A stretch of 64,000 nucleotides of DNA from Utricularia gibba (Eukaryota > Streptophyta > Magnoliopsida > Lamiales > Lentibulariaceae): positions 186,001 to 250,000 of the forward strand of contig NEEC01000025.1 of NCBI GenBank assembly GCA_002189035.1, read 5' to 3'. Positions 34,531-48,088 of this stretch are shown piece after piece (positions within the stretch are counted from its first letter, which is position 1; each line of letters starts with the position of its first letter). Position numbers and translations under genes: made by a program. The notes under the pieces are model-generated. The model was given only the letters and a program-made list of their open reading frames with translations, searched no databases and had not been told where the DNA came from.

Positions 34531-36097
34531 ATGAGCTCTCTTCTCAGCAGCAATTTGACGGCGGCGTTAGCCACCTTGAACCACCACCGGCCTTCAACTA
34601 CTACGGATTTGTTCTCATGGAGGAGGATCGGGAGTTGCAGATTTTCATCTCTCAGAGCTTCGGGCACTTCCCAATATTACTCGGATATCAATTTGTACGA
34701 TCTTCTCGGAATCGATTCGTCTTCCGAAAAGGCTCGGATCAAGGAAGCTTATCGCGCACTGCAAAAGCGCTGCCATCCGGATATCGCCGGGCCCGCCGGC
34801 CACGAAATGGCGATCGTGCTTAATGAGGTGTACGCCCTTCTTTCCGACGAGAATTCCCGAATGGCGTATGATAAGGTATTCTACGGAAGTCCCCAAACGC
34901 AATCGTTTCTACAACCGCTCTATTTCAATTTCAATTGATTCCTCGATTCCAGGAGCTTGCGAAATTCGCTGGCGTTCAAGGGTATACTGGTAGACCCATA
35001 TACTCCGTATGGCATGGATCGGAGAACGAAGAGCGAGCAGTGTTCGTGGACGAAGCGAAGTGCGTGGGATGCTTGAAATGCGCCTTGTTTGCTAAGAAAA
35101 CTTTCGCGATTGAGTCACTTTACGGCAGAGCAAGGGTTGTTGCTCAGTGGGCTGATCCAGAGCCCTTGATTCAAGAAGCAATTAGCTCATGCCCTGTCGA
35201 TTGTATCTCGTAAGAACTCTCCCCCTTTTTTCTCATCGCTACCGTCTTGAATCTGCTGCTCATTTCGATGCATATTGTAGTGTAGTTAATAGATCGGATT
35301 TAGCTGCGCTTGAATTCATAATGTCGAAGCTGCCTCGTGGGAGAGTCAGAGTAGGAACAGGAAACTCAGCGGGGACACGAACTGCTGATGTTTTCGATGA
35401 ATTCCAGAAATTTCAAGCAAGATACTCTAAACATGAAGCTGCTGTAAGCATCTCCAAGCTCATTACTCATATCCCTACTTCAATCCCCTATAAACGAATC
35501 TGAATGATGAATCTGTCCTCGTTGCAGGAATCAGAAACTTGGGAAGAATCCAGAGCCGCAGCCATCCATGCCATCTTCTCCTTATCAAATTGGCTCTACT
35601 GGCAATCTCCTCCCACCACAACAGCTTCCCTAAAGAAGTCCCAAAGCAAAGGGCCTTCTATCAGGAACCTCCTAGCAGCAGCAGAGGCTAGAAAACTGCA
35701 GTCTCCCTCTCAAACCAGCGCCTTCTCACAACCATCAAGCGAATACTGGCTGCCTCCCTCACCTCAAGAGTTAAGCTCAGAAATCCAAGATGCTGCACCT
35801 CACAAGCCCAAGAAACCCAATCCACCACCAAAAGGGTCGCCCAAGAACCACAAGCTAGCATCGCCCCCGAACCCATTGAAGCTGATTGCACCCACAGTGG
35901 CAGGAATTGCGGCTGCAGTTGCAGTGCAATTGCATCCCGGAGAGCCAACAGGGCATGTGAAGGAGCATGTTGCCGGCCCTTTGGCTCTTTCCATTGTCAA
36001 TAGTCCCTGGGCACAGACAGCTTTGGCGGGCGTTACATGGTTCCTCATTGCCATGTATTTGGTTGAACTAGTGGAAGCTTTTAGGAGGAAGCCATGA
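34531..36097 (+). CDS. DJC76: Chloroplast DnaJ-ferredoxin-like protein DJC76
   Basis: Exons 34531-34875, 34953-35209, 35281-35443 and 35528-36097 give 444 aa. The transit peptide is about 1-45. The J domain is about 53-115 with HPD at 82-84 (RCHPDIAG). A bacterial-type ferredoxin domain follows with Cys152, Cys155 and Cys158 (CVGCLKC) plus Cys195 and Cys199 (CPVDC), enough for one 4Fe-4S cluster. A Ser/Pro-rich linker leads to a C-terminal hydrophobic pair (APTVAGIAAAVAVQL, TALAGVTWFLIAMYLVELVE). Arabidopsis has DJC76, DJC77 and DJC82 of this J-plus-ferredoxin kind in chloroplasts, linked to thylakoid and stress phenotypes. The membrane end fits DJC76 best. All motif residues are intact. Confidence 0.92.
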
Positions 36098-37423
36098 AAG
36101 AAAACAAGGGAAGTGTCGCAGTCCAGAGGCTTTTTAGATCGTGATGATATATTGTATAGTATTAATTGTAAAAAATAAACATTTATGTATGCATACGCAA
36201 TAATTATGTCATATTTAATATTATATAAATAAATTACCCCCAATTTGACGAATTTATCAAAAAAAAGTATAATCTACATTTTAAATTATATGAATTAAAA
36301 AATAGATTTTTTTATTTTTATTTTCAGTAAATCTGGTTAAAAGTTTGATTTAAATTAAGGAAAAAGAAAACCCAGCAGTTGTCCGAATGCTCTTATTCAA
36401 CGGATTCCGCAAGTCAATCGTTAAAAAAGATACGAGCTTTTTTAAGGGATACGATAATCACGGGCGTTGATTTCTTCATAAACTTCTTCCATCACGAAAT
36501 CGTGGAGAACTGTCGAATTCGGGAAACCGCTACGTGACAATTATATCTCGACGTGTGGAGCTCTGACCCAACTACAAGGGGCAAAGAACTGAAAGAAAAC
36601 CCGACTGCGTTTGATTAGTCAGCGTTGTTGGGTTTTCTTCCTTGCCGAGTTTTCTTCCCCCTTTTGCTTGTTGACTTTGAAATTGTGTTGGTTGGATGAT
36701 TAAATGTGAGTGGTTTCCCACGAGAAAGATCCGTTTTTTGGTTTTGTTTACTGGGTTTTTAATTTCCTTGTTTATCAACATCTTGGTGGGAGTAGAGCAT
36801 TCATCCTGTTGTCGCCTGTTTCATGGAAATATATGCAGGTGTGATGTGGGTTGAGCCTGAGTTCAGTGTCTGTTCCTGTAAAAGGCAATGATTTTGTTGT
36901 AAAGGTCCCTGCTTTTTGATTGAAAAGTGCTATCATCATCTTTTGCCTTTTCGTGATTGGCTTGCTTCGCTTTGGCGTATTGGGTTTCTGCAGATTCTTG
37001 GTCGAATATCGAGGTAAGCGTCTAATCTGGTAATTTTAACTATTTTGAATCCACGAGCAGATGCTGCTGGGATTTGAACTTCTACTTTTTATCTGAATTC
37101 CGATAACATTCATATTTTTGGTCTGCTCGGCCTCTTAGTATGGGGTATTTTTGGTGGATTTTTGGGCAATTGATGATTGGTAGTTAAAGGAATAAAGCTT
37201 GGAATCCTAGTTGCCATTCTGCATATTTATCTGCTTACAATAATACCAGTTGTGCATTCAATTTCTTATCCGTTTTCTTCATTGGCAGTGGCATATTACT
37301 CGCGCTTTTCCTCTTGACTTCCTGGAATCTTGCGTTCATTGTTATGCTCCCAAAGTTCAAATGAAAAAACTTGTTGCAGGTCAGCTAGGCAAGTGCTGCT
37401 ATGCTCCGACTGATGCTCGTCTG
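36098..37423. other. DJC76 3' region and DA1 leader
   Basis: AT-rich 36130-36360, then the promoter and leader of DA1. An acceptor (ttgcag) just before 37381 implies a 5' UTR intron. The in-frame Met upstream of that acceptor is therefore probably not used. No other gene is seen. Confidence 0.45.
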
Positions 37424-39713
37424 ATGGGTTGGTTAGGAAAAATTTTCAAGGGCTCAAAGCATAGAGTTTCAGAAGGAAGATATGATTGGAGATATGGAGA
37501 AACGGTTGAAAACTACCCATCAACTTCTGCGGTAACTTTCTCTGATTTCCATACATTTGCTGATTTCAATCTCAAATGTTTACAGCTGATTTCTTTGATT
37601 GACGTTGATGGTTCATGTCCACATCTTTTGTTTTCTTGATAATGTTATCTTTAAAATGGTGCAGGGACAACGATCTGAGATTGAGGATGTAGATCGTGCT
37701 ATTGCCTTATCCCTGTCAGATGAGTATCAGAAAGTGAACTCTTTGTATGGTATGCAAACTGGAATGGCTAGATGACATTTGGAAAACTAGCTGTAGTTTG
37801 CTAAATTCAACTTCACTAAATAGTGTTTTTGCAACTGGCTAGATAGGGACTCGCAATTCGAAGAAGATGAACTTCTTGCCAGAGCTCTCCAGGAAAGCCT
37901 GAATGTAGAATCTCCACATGAGAAAGGGAGCAGAAGGGAGCATGATCACAATTTTCATGGACATGAGACTGGTTATGGGCGTGGAGTTTATCCTCCTGCA
38001 TCTTTTCCATACCCCAGTGGCCTCAGGTAGACATTTAAACTGCTGAATCTAGGAATTTTCTGAAGCTGATGACGGTAGAATCCGATTCAAACTTCTGAAT
38101 GAACTCTGCACTTTCTCATACTTCTGTAGAGTGTGTGTGGGATGCAACTCTGAGATCACTGGAAGATTTTTGAGCTGTATGAATGCTGTTTGGCATCCGG
38201 AGTGCCTCAAATGCCATGGTTGTTGCCTTCCGATATCCGATTACGAGGTATGCAGATTTCCATCTAAAAAAAACACTATTTGATCCAAGGCTGCCTCATG
38301 GCATACTGATTATCACTGCAGTTTACAGTATATGGCAATTATCCATATCACAAGGCGTGCTACAAGGAGTCTTACCATCCAAAGTGTGATATCTGCCATC
38401 ACTTTGTAAGTGGCTTGGTACATGGTGTATACAATCCATTTCCTTTTCAATTGAGGTTTGATTTGTATCGTTCTCCGTCTACAGATTCCGATCAACGCAG
38501 CCGGTCTTATAGAATACAGGGCGCACCCTTTCTGGTCTCAGAAATATTGTCCCGCTCATGAGCACGATGGAACTGCACGGTGTTGTAGCTGCGAGCAGAT
38601 GGAGGTAACCCAGAGGTTGTTCCTGAAAAAGCTTGATTTGATCTTTGATCAATGGGATGGTTTCTTTTTGACAGCCTTTGGGAACGAAGTTTGCTTGTCT
38701 GAACGACGGTCGGAGCCTCTGCCTGGAGTGTCTGGACTCTGCGATCATGGACACCGATGAGTGCCAGTCCCTTTTTGTGGATATACTCGAGTTCTACGAA
38801 GGATTGAACATGAGCATCAACCAGCAAATACCATTGCTTCTGGTTGAGCGGCAGGCTCTGAATGAAGCCATGGATGGTGAGAGACATGTAAGATCCAGTA
38901 TCAAAATCAGAGCTTTCTTTCTCCTGTAGTAGATTTTCAATGGCGGCTCAGTTTGTGTCTCCCCCTTCAGGGTCATTACCACATGCCGGAGACTAGAGGG
39001 CTCTGTCTCTCCGAGGAGCAGACAGTGAGCACTGTAAGAAATCCAGCGTTGTAGCTATTATTACGGTGGCCGTCTCTTCACTTTGAAGCTTCCGTTGTCT
39101 CCAGATAATGACGCGGCCGGGTAGATCAGGAGGCGTGCGATCGGAGCCTCGTCGGCTGCGGCGCCATTGCGAGGTGACAGCGATTCTCATCCTGTACGGT
39201 CTCCCCAGGTACATACACTTGATAAATCGGAAGTTCTACGTATCCGATCACATCATGCCTCAAGTTCTGCCGTGTGCTCAGGCTGCTCACCGGATCGATC
39301 CTGGCGCACGAGATGATGCACGCCTGGCTTCGACTGAACGGTACCCTCTCGGACCCTGAGCTCTTATGATCGATCGATCACCCACCCCTGTTTCTGAGTT
39401 CTCTCCGGCGACAGGGTACCGGACTCTGAGACAGGACGTGGAGGAGGGCATGTGCCAGGTGATGGCGAGCATGTGGCTGGAGTCCCAGATTCTCAACATG
39501 TCCAGCAACGACAACACGGCGCCGTCGTCGTCCATCCAGCCGGCGAGATCCCGGTTCGAGAAGAAGCTCAGCGTCTTCTTCAAACACCAGATCGCCACCG
39601 ATACCTCGCTGGTGTACGGGCACGGGTTTCGAGCTGGGAATGAGGCGGTTCGCAAGTATGGGTTGCAGAGGACGCTGGATCACATACGGGAGACGGGGAA
39701 TCTACCCTTCTGA
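37424..39713 (+). CDS. DA1: Ubiquitin receptor/peptidase DA1
   Basis: Eleven exons: 37424-37531, 37665-37749, 37843-38026, 38130-38247, 38322-38405, 38485-38604, 38675-38887, 38971-39033, 39105-39208, 39282-39340 and 39415-39713, giving 478 aa. Two ubiquitin-interacting motifs lie at about 41-58 ([17 protein letters not shown]) and 72-88 ([13 protein letters not shown]). A LIM domain starts at Cys128 ([30 protein letters not shown]). A second zinc-finger-like Cys/His region follows. The C-terminal metallopeptidase has HEMMH at 369-373 and the downstream glutamate in [13 protein letters not shown]1 limits seed and organ size by shortening cell proliferation; it is activated by the E3 ligases BB and DA2. 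The segment between STIMTRPGR and [12 protein letters not shown] is several residues shorter than usual. Confidence 0.94.
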
Positions 39714-41296
39714 TTCACCCCCCTCCTCCACCTGCTCCAAGGTCTCATCTTTCTTCTTTTTGCATCCATTTGCCTTCCCTCAGGCGCTGTCAATAGCTCT
39801 CTCTGATGCACCCATTAGTCATATTCATATAGTTTTTCAACGGATTCGCCATCGAATTCTCGTTTTACTTCTCCAGCAGCCTGCCGTACATCGTCTTGTC
39901 CGGAAAGGCAAGCGCTTTCAGAGTTCCATCACAGAGATGAATCAATACCATCCGTTGGATTGATCAGATGATCCTATGTTTTTTATTAATTTTTTAAAAA
40001 AAATAGGCAACTTTCTATTTCTAAAAACAATTTTTTATTATTTTATTTTATTAAAAAATATATATATCACATTTACCCTATAAACTTGTTTTATTGAGAT
40101 TTTCAGGAGGGTTTAGACTATTAATAGTTATTAAAATTTGAATTTATTATTATTAAAGAAAATGTTTTTATAGAGGTCATGGATACAATGAATGTGGACA
40201 TGAGCAAAATCCATGTTATAAGACACATTTCTGTTAGCCTATCATTATTACAAACACAATTATTAACACACTCATTTTTATGTTATGCCCTCTTTTTTTT
40301 TCCCTGATATCAATTATAAATAATTTGAACATTGGGGTACAAAACTGTAGATACATTGAACCTGGTCAGGATGCATCTAGTCACATTTGTTCCGGGGCAT
40401 TCCATCTCTTGTTTCTATTTCCAAACAGAAGCAAATCCAGCATGTGGGTGAATGAGGAGACACCTGAAAGCCGAACCACGAAACACCTCGTGAACGGGTC
40501 GGGTCCACCCGACTCAGGAGTCTACTAATAGAAATTATACCTTTTATTTTATAAATAAAATTAATTTGGAATGACTTGATATTTTGAATTAATGAATCTC
40601 AGTCATTTTTTTTACTCTGGGGTTTAGTTAAATATTTAATTTTTTAAATTATTTTCAAATTTAAAAATAAAATATAAATGCATCCATAAAATTCTGTGCC
40701 CATCAACGGATATTCTATTTTCTATTACATAAAATAATTTTATAGTGTACTAAATTCGAGTGCGCGGTACAAATGATTGAAAGGTATATGACGTGAATGT
40801 CCTCCCCCCAAAACTCCAAAATTCACTAATTGTACGGTGCTTTTAAGGGTATATTTGGTAAAACATTAAACATTCAAAAATTTAATGAGAAGCGTTATGC
40901 ATTGGATATTTTGTAAACTTTTTTTTATTTAATATATGATCTATAGTAAAAAAGCAAACTTATAAGTAAAAAATTGAATAATTGATTATTAATTGATAGT
41001 TACGAACGAAATGTGCCAATATATTTGATAATTTGAATTTATAGAAAAATACATTTCATTATTTTAATATTTTAAATAATCATATTAGATAAACTTCAAA
41101 TTAAATATGTATAAGTTTTTAAATTATAAAAAAAACAGAAAAAATGAATTGTTTTAGATTTTCAAAATTAGAAAGTTAAATTCTTGAGGTGGACGAGAAG
41201 CATATACCTTTCACAATTCTCCGCATATTTGAGAGGCACAGGTGGGCGCCTATAAATACCCGCGCACTCACTCAATCATTCTTCCACAGAACGAGG
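39714..41296. other. AT-rich intergenic region
   Basis: 1.58 kb. The first 250 bp are DA1 3' UTR. The rest is mostly AT-rich, without coding signal, until the PQ-loop promoter at about 41200. The open frame 40280-40528 has no recognisable content. Confidence 0.45.
41251..41258 (+). promoter_or_regulatory. TATA box of the PQ-loop gene
   Basis: TATAAATA in a GC-rich setting, 39 bp before the ATG at 41297. It implies a transcription start near 41280 and a very short leader. It also shows that the in-frame Met near 41189 is upstream of the transcript. Confidence 0.7.
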
Positions 41297-43152
41297 ATGG
41301 AAGGTCCTGGAACGTCGTACTGCCGGGCGGAGCGGCGGCCCTGCGTCAGATGGGTGGAGCAGATGTTCGGCGACTGCCTCTGCAACTCCAGCGACGCCGC
41401 GTCCTTTGCTTTCGGAGTCGCCGGAATGATCCTGTGGGCGGTGGCGGAGATCCCTCAGATCGTCACCAACTTCATCGACAAATCCGCCTCCGGAGTCTCC
41501 CTCGCGTTTCTCTCCACCTGGATTCTAGGGTTTCATCACCTCCTTGTTTATTTCAGTTTTACCACATTTTCTTTAATTAAAAAACACGTGGTGTTTTGTT
41601 TCTCTTACAGAGATGTCCTGAATCTGGTGGGCTGCATTCTTGAACCTACGGTGAGTCCACCTCTGAGTTTTCTTTTTTTTACCGCATTCTCGGACCTGCC
41701 ACGTGACGGTAATTTTGTTTTTTACCGTGCAGTTACCGACGCAGTTCTACACTGCATTGGTAAGTTTTATTTCCCTTGTGGTAATTTTGGTTGCCCTATT
41801 TATTCACCATTTTACCTTGTCTTTGTTTGCACGTGCAGCTTTACACAGTAGTCACAGTTGTGCTGGCGCTGCAATCTTGCTACTATGGCCACGTCATCAA
41901 ATGGTGGGATTCCCACACGAGGGGGAGGAAGCATAGTGTAACATAATATATGATATGCTCTTGATTAACAACACATTGTATTGAATCGAAATCGAAATCG
42001 AAAATCGACATTTTTTTGAATGTTTAGGACGACGAAAGCCGAGTATTGCGATCGGAGCTGTGCCGGGATCGGAAACGGGCGTCGGAGGAGCCGGTGGTGT
42101 GGGACTTTCATTTCATGTGAGATCATGTAGCATGCACATTTAGTTTGGTAGCAAAGATGATTAATATTTTTATTTAGTTATTTTATTTAAAAAAATGGAG
42201 GTGGCGTTCAGGTCGGCGCGGTCGTTGGTTGGCAGTGCATCTCCGCGGAGCGAGGATTACATTGGATCACGGAGTGGTCCTGCGGCGGTGGCGTTCGACA
42301 CCGACTCGGAGGAGGAGGAGGAGGAGGACGCGCCGCTTCCTCCGCCGAGAACTGCAACTCAGCCGCGCGTGATTCCGTCTCGTTGGAAGGGTAAGTGGAC
42401 GGCATACGGGACGTTTGGGGCTGTTTCGTCGAGTCTTCCACGCCTGGGCCGCGCCGGCCTCACCGGAGGCTTCCGGGTACTACAGGTCTCCGGTGAACTT
42501 CAAATCCAAACAGTCACATCGCTATTGCAAATTTCACTGATCATGTATCAGCAACCAGCAGGAGGCCCACGTCCACGACTCCGGCATGTTGCTGGGATGG
42601 CTGATGGCTGCAATTTACATGGGCGGCCGAGTCCCTCAGATCTGGCACAACGTGAGAATCATTGTCCAATTATCTTACAAAATCCTATCTTGAAATTACC
42701 ACAATTCATCTCCAGATCAAAAGAGGGAGCGCCGAAGGGATGAGCCCCTTCATGTTCATCTTCGCCATCGCCGCTAATGCAAGCTACGTCCTGAGGTAAA
42801 TAATAATCAAAAAGTAGTTTTCAATGCTCGCAAATAACAAGATTCTGTTGATGCAGCATTGTGGTGAGGAACTGTGAATGGAAGGTGGTAAAAGCCAACT
42901 TACCGTGGCTACTGGATGCTGTAATTTGTGTCCTCCTCGATCTCTTCGTATCCTTCCCCTTTTCCCTTTTAGAAAGTCGTGGCATTTTACAGATCAACGG
43001 CGTACCCTACCGTACCTGCTTTCTTCCTTAACATGGCGCACTCCCAGATCGTTCTTCAGTTCATCTTCTACAGGTTCGTGAGGAAGAAAGCCGCCCATCG
43101 AGCCGGACCGTACCATGGTGACTGCTCGGAGTTCTGCAAGACGGCGCTATGA
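41297..43152 (+). CDS. PQ-loop repeat transporter (YPQ/SWEET-like fold)
   Basis: Ten exons: 41297-41529, 41611-41650, 41733-41759 (27 nt), 41839-41937, 42039-42116, 42201-42485, 42559-42651, 42716-42795, 42857-42947 and 43048-43152, giving 376 aa. The first PQ-loop is GMILWAVAEIPQIVTNF; the second is MAAIYMGGRVPQIWHN. About seven membrane segments surround a long loop (FRSARSLVGSASPRSEDYIG, an acidic run of six Glu, YGTFGAVSSSLP). Relatives in yeast (Ypq1-3) and animals (PQLC2) export basic amino acids from vacuoles or lysosomes; plant At2g41050/At4g36850-like proteins are presumed tonoplast carriers. The left borders of exons 5 and 6 were fitted by phase and homology and are less certain. 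Confidence 0.87.
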
Positions 43153-43289
43153 GCTACAGAAGTCATGCGACTACTCTGCTTTTGTGTTTGGTTTGATGTT
43201 TATAAGTGTTTGTAATTAAACCTTATTTAAAATTATCTGAAACTTGGGAGGAGACATGCTGGGATACAGGGGAGGCAGTACACATCTTC

Positions 43290-43988
43290 TTAGCCCCAAA
43301 GTAGGGTCAGAATAACACTGAAACCGATCAACAAGAGAAGGAACTTGAGAGTGGCATCCGCCTGCTGCTGCTGATCTCCGTGTTGGGGGTATCGGCGAAG
43401 ATGGGGCGCTCCACTGTGGTATGCATTTGGATATCCATGGTAGAATCCAGGGCCTGCTCCATACATGTTAGCAGTAGGGAATCCATGGAGCTGAATGTTG
43501 AAGATTGATGGGAACAGGCCTCCAAATGCAGTCGGCCATGTGAAGTTGCCAAACCTGGTCTGAGCCATAGGTGCGAAGCCCCCAAAAGGACCAAACCCGA
43601 AGCCACCCATCATTCCATAGCCTGGTTGACCAAAGCCGGCGGGGTTTGGATCAGGTGGAGGGGCTGTTTCTGGTCTCTGTCCGGTTGGTCGGTGAGGAAT
43701 ATCCATGCCGGGGGCTGATTTAGATCGAGGATCTGTTGAGTTCTTTCCACGGCCATATAAGGGTACTAGCTTCTCCTCCTCAATAACAGCCTTGCAAACT
43801 GGGCATTCATGGGACCGAGAGTGGTTGCGGAGCCATTCGTAAAGGCACGGCCAACAGAAGAGATGACCGCAGAGGGTGACGATTGGATCTTGGGCCAAAT
43901 CAAAACATATGTTGCACTCAAAATTTCCGGTATCGCCACTGGTATTGCCACTGCTTGAGTAAGAATTCTTTGGAGGCTGCCTGCTCAT
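43290..43988 (-). CDS. Membrane-anchored RING E3 ligase, RMA/RNF185-like
   Basis: One coding exon, 232 aa. The C3HC4 RING starts at Cys25 (CNICFDLAQDPIVTLCGHLF, WPCLYEWL, ECPVCKAVI), followed by the RNF5/RMA signature LVPLYGRG. The middle is Gly/Pro/Phe-rich (GFGQPGYGMMGGFGFGPFGG). A C-terminal hydrophobic anchor sits at about 213-232 (LKFLLLLIGFSVILTLLWG). Proteins of this layout sit in the ER membrane and ubiquitinate misfolded or surplus membrane proteins (ERAD). It is convergent with the PQ-loop gene, stops 137 bp apart. Compare the soluble RMA-like gene at 11629. Confidence 0.93.
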   Translation of the reverse strand: MSRQPPKNSYSSSGNTSGDTGNFECNICFDLAQDPIVTLCGHLFCWPCLYEWLRNHSRSHECPVCKAVIEEEKLVPLYGRGKNSTDPRSKSAPGMDIPHRPTGQRPETAPPPDPNPAGFGQPGYGMMGGFGFGPFGGFAPMAQTRFGNFTWPTAFGGLFPSIFNIQLHGFPTANMYGAGPGFYHGYPNAYHSGAPHLRRYPQHGDQQQQADATLKFLLLLIGFSVILTLLWG

Positions 43989-45956
<1,968 letters not shown>

Positions 45957-46036
45957 CTCCTTGATCCCGAGTCACTGATCACCGATCATGTTGTTGTAAC
46001 TTAACTTCTGAATTACAAATGTTGTTTAGCCCGGTA

Positions 46037-46853
46037 TCAAGGCGAAGGGCAAAACGTGATAGCGTAATGGGAACCAGTACAAGTGCAGGTGCTCGACAGA
46101 TCGTCATAAGCGTAGCTGTACGCCGCCGGGCAAGCTGTCTTGAAGATGGCGGAGTATTTCGTCGGCGCACATGTCTCTGGCCTCGAATGCTCCTCTGTGC
46201 AGCAAAACTCCGATGTGCCGAAGGCGTCACAAGCGCTTCGGCAAGCTACAATTGATCCGCCACTGTCCACGACTCTCAGCTCCGGCGGACACTCACGATT
46301 CACGTCCTCCACGCAGCCAGCATACTGGCAGTCGCCTTTGCCGCCAATTGGCCGCACCCCGACACCCACATTGTAGCCGTCGACAAGACTCACGTCGTAG
46401 AAGTCCTTCCCGCCATTCCCGATTGTAAACTCCAGGAGGCTCACCTGATAAACGCAGATTGTCAAGCTCATTCGTAAGCTTACGGAAAAAAGGGTACTCT
46501 CTTTTTTCTGAAAATTACCGGTGGGGCACCGCCACCGACGCATGTGAGCGTGCCACCGCAGTCTCCGGTTACACACTTGCCGTTGCCGGCGAAATCGAAG
46601 TTGCATCCTGTTCGTGCCCAAAACCGACCAGACCACCCAGGGGATGCGGTTAATCGAATGCTTTCACCTGGTGGCAATACAAAACCTCCTCCCCCGAGGT
46701 TACCGGCATTGTTTCCGGAAATCGTACCAGGCCAGACGGTGAAATTGCAGCTGTTGCGAATAATGAAATCGGTGGCCGAAACTCTCCCAAGTAGCAACAA
46801 CACCACCCCTGCAAGCAAACATTTCCCCTGAAACTCAGAGTGCCCGATTCCAT
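46037..46853 (-). CDS. Thaumatin-like protein (PR-5 family), start region frameshifted
   Basis: Exons 46853-46519 and 46444-46037. The mature part is complete: ATDFIIRNSCNFTVWPG, GWSGRFWARTGCNFD, GNGKCVTGDCGGTLTC, then VSLVDGYNVGVGVRP, ACDAFGTSEFCC, and CTCTGSHYAITFCPSP at the end, with the many conserved Cys of the family. A signal peptide (VVLLLLGRVSA) precedes it, but the only nearby ATG (46853) is in another frame; one extra G in the run near 46809-46812 would join them and give 247 aa. Family members are secreted PR-5 relatives, some with antifungal or glucan-binding activity. The REDDD cleft cannot be judged fully from sequence alone. Confidence 0.85.
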
Positions 46854-46980
46854 AAAGTTAGTGAGTTTTCAAATCAACCTGTGGAGATGCAGAAGAATGG
46901 GAATCCTGGCAGCAGCTGAAGATGGAGCATGTTTGCCGGAAAGTGGAGGTTCCTGGAAGTTGATTCACCTTTACTGCAGC

Positions 46981-46986
46981 TTTATA
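46981..46986 (-). promoter_or_regulatory. Possible TATA box of the thaumatin-like gene
   Basis: TATAAA on the minus strand, about 130 bp before the ATG at 46853, in the expected range for a leader of about 100 nt. Confidence 0.45.
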
Positions 46987-47298
46987 CAGCAAAATGTTGA
47001 ACTGGGTTAACGTCTCTGCAATAAATAACGATTCATTCCAAGATTTTTGCCAAACAAACTCGCACCAGAATCCACCCACCACCACCACAGTGGAGACGAT
47101 CATGGAAGAAAAGTAATATATATGCTTTAATATTATTTTTAATTTTATTTAATTACATTATGTCATGCTATTTTGAAATTACCTTATACAATTAAGATAT
47201 TCAATAGACAAATTATATACTTTTATTATTTTAAATTATCAAATATATGGATATCTTTTATATATAATAATTGATAGTATATAAATTGTACCGTATTT

Positions 47299-47321
47299 AT
47301 TATATATATATATATATATTA
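47299..47321. repeat. (TA)n microsatellite
   Basis: About ten TA units in the AT-rich gap before RCE1. Confidence 0.8.
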
Positions 47322-48088
47322 TGTAATATAGTACTCATGGTATTTTGAAAAAAAAAAACAAATTATTTGTTTATTTAATTATCTAAATTCATGAGGTGGA
47401 TCATATGATAAATATGGCTACCAAATAGTCATATTTAATTACATTTTTTGTAATAATGTATATTTAATTATAATAATGATCAAATATATCCTAACATAAT
47501 CCACGTAATTTAGTAATTAGTAATAAAATAATTGTATTTATTCGCTGTGTGCAACCATTTTCCTCCCCCCCGATAATCTCCCTGGAATCTCGAATCGTAA
47601 GGTTTTGCGGTTGGGCAGGTACTCTTTCTTAGCTTTGAAGTTGTTTGTTTCTGCTGCGATTCGTGAGTTTGTGTTTATGCGGATGTTAGGTTCACGTGTT
47701 ATCGTTTTTCTGTATGAGGCTTGCCAAAGATGGAAGTTGTTCTGAGAATCGCTGGGTTCTTAAGCCTTGAATGTGTTGGTGTTCTATTCGTTGGTTCTTT
47801 TATGGTTTCTTTGCTTTTCAATTTATCAATTTCATTGTGTTATTGTGGATTGGGGTGGGATTTGAGTTAGGGCTTCTTCTGGATAGTCTGAATTGCAATT
47901 TCAGTGGTTTTTTTTGTCCCTTCGGATTCGAGGAGCAATTCTCTTAAAGAGATGTTGAAGAATTTTTTGATTCATGATTATGAGGTGTGTTTGTCGTGGG
48001 TGCTGGGATGGAGAGAGTATTCACACATATGGTTTTTACTGCCAGTTAAGTTAACGCTTTATGAACATTGCAGCCCCAAATACAAAAA

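Larger units (their letters stand above)
46854..48088. other. TLP promoter, AT-rich block, RCE1 leader
   Basis: 46854-47100: leader and promoter of the thaumatin-like gene. About 47110-47530: very AT-rich with a (TA) run. About 47560-48060: RCE1 leader containing a long 5' UTR intron, to judge from the acceptor before the ATG at 48089. No further gene is seen. Confidence 0.45.

Noticed and set aside
41189-41296. Longer PQ-loop protein starting MDEKHIPF
   Set aside because: That Met lies upstream of the TATA box at 41251, and homologues start near the Met at 41297.
47299-47321. TA run as part of a mobile element
   Set aside because: Plain microsatellite in AT-rich DNA; no terminal repeats or target duplications seen.
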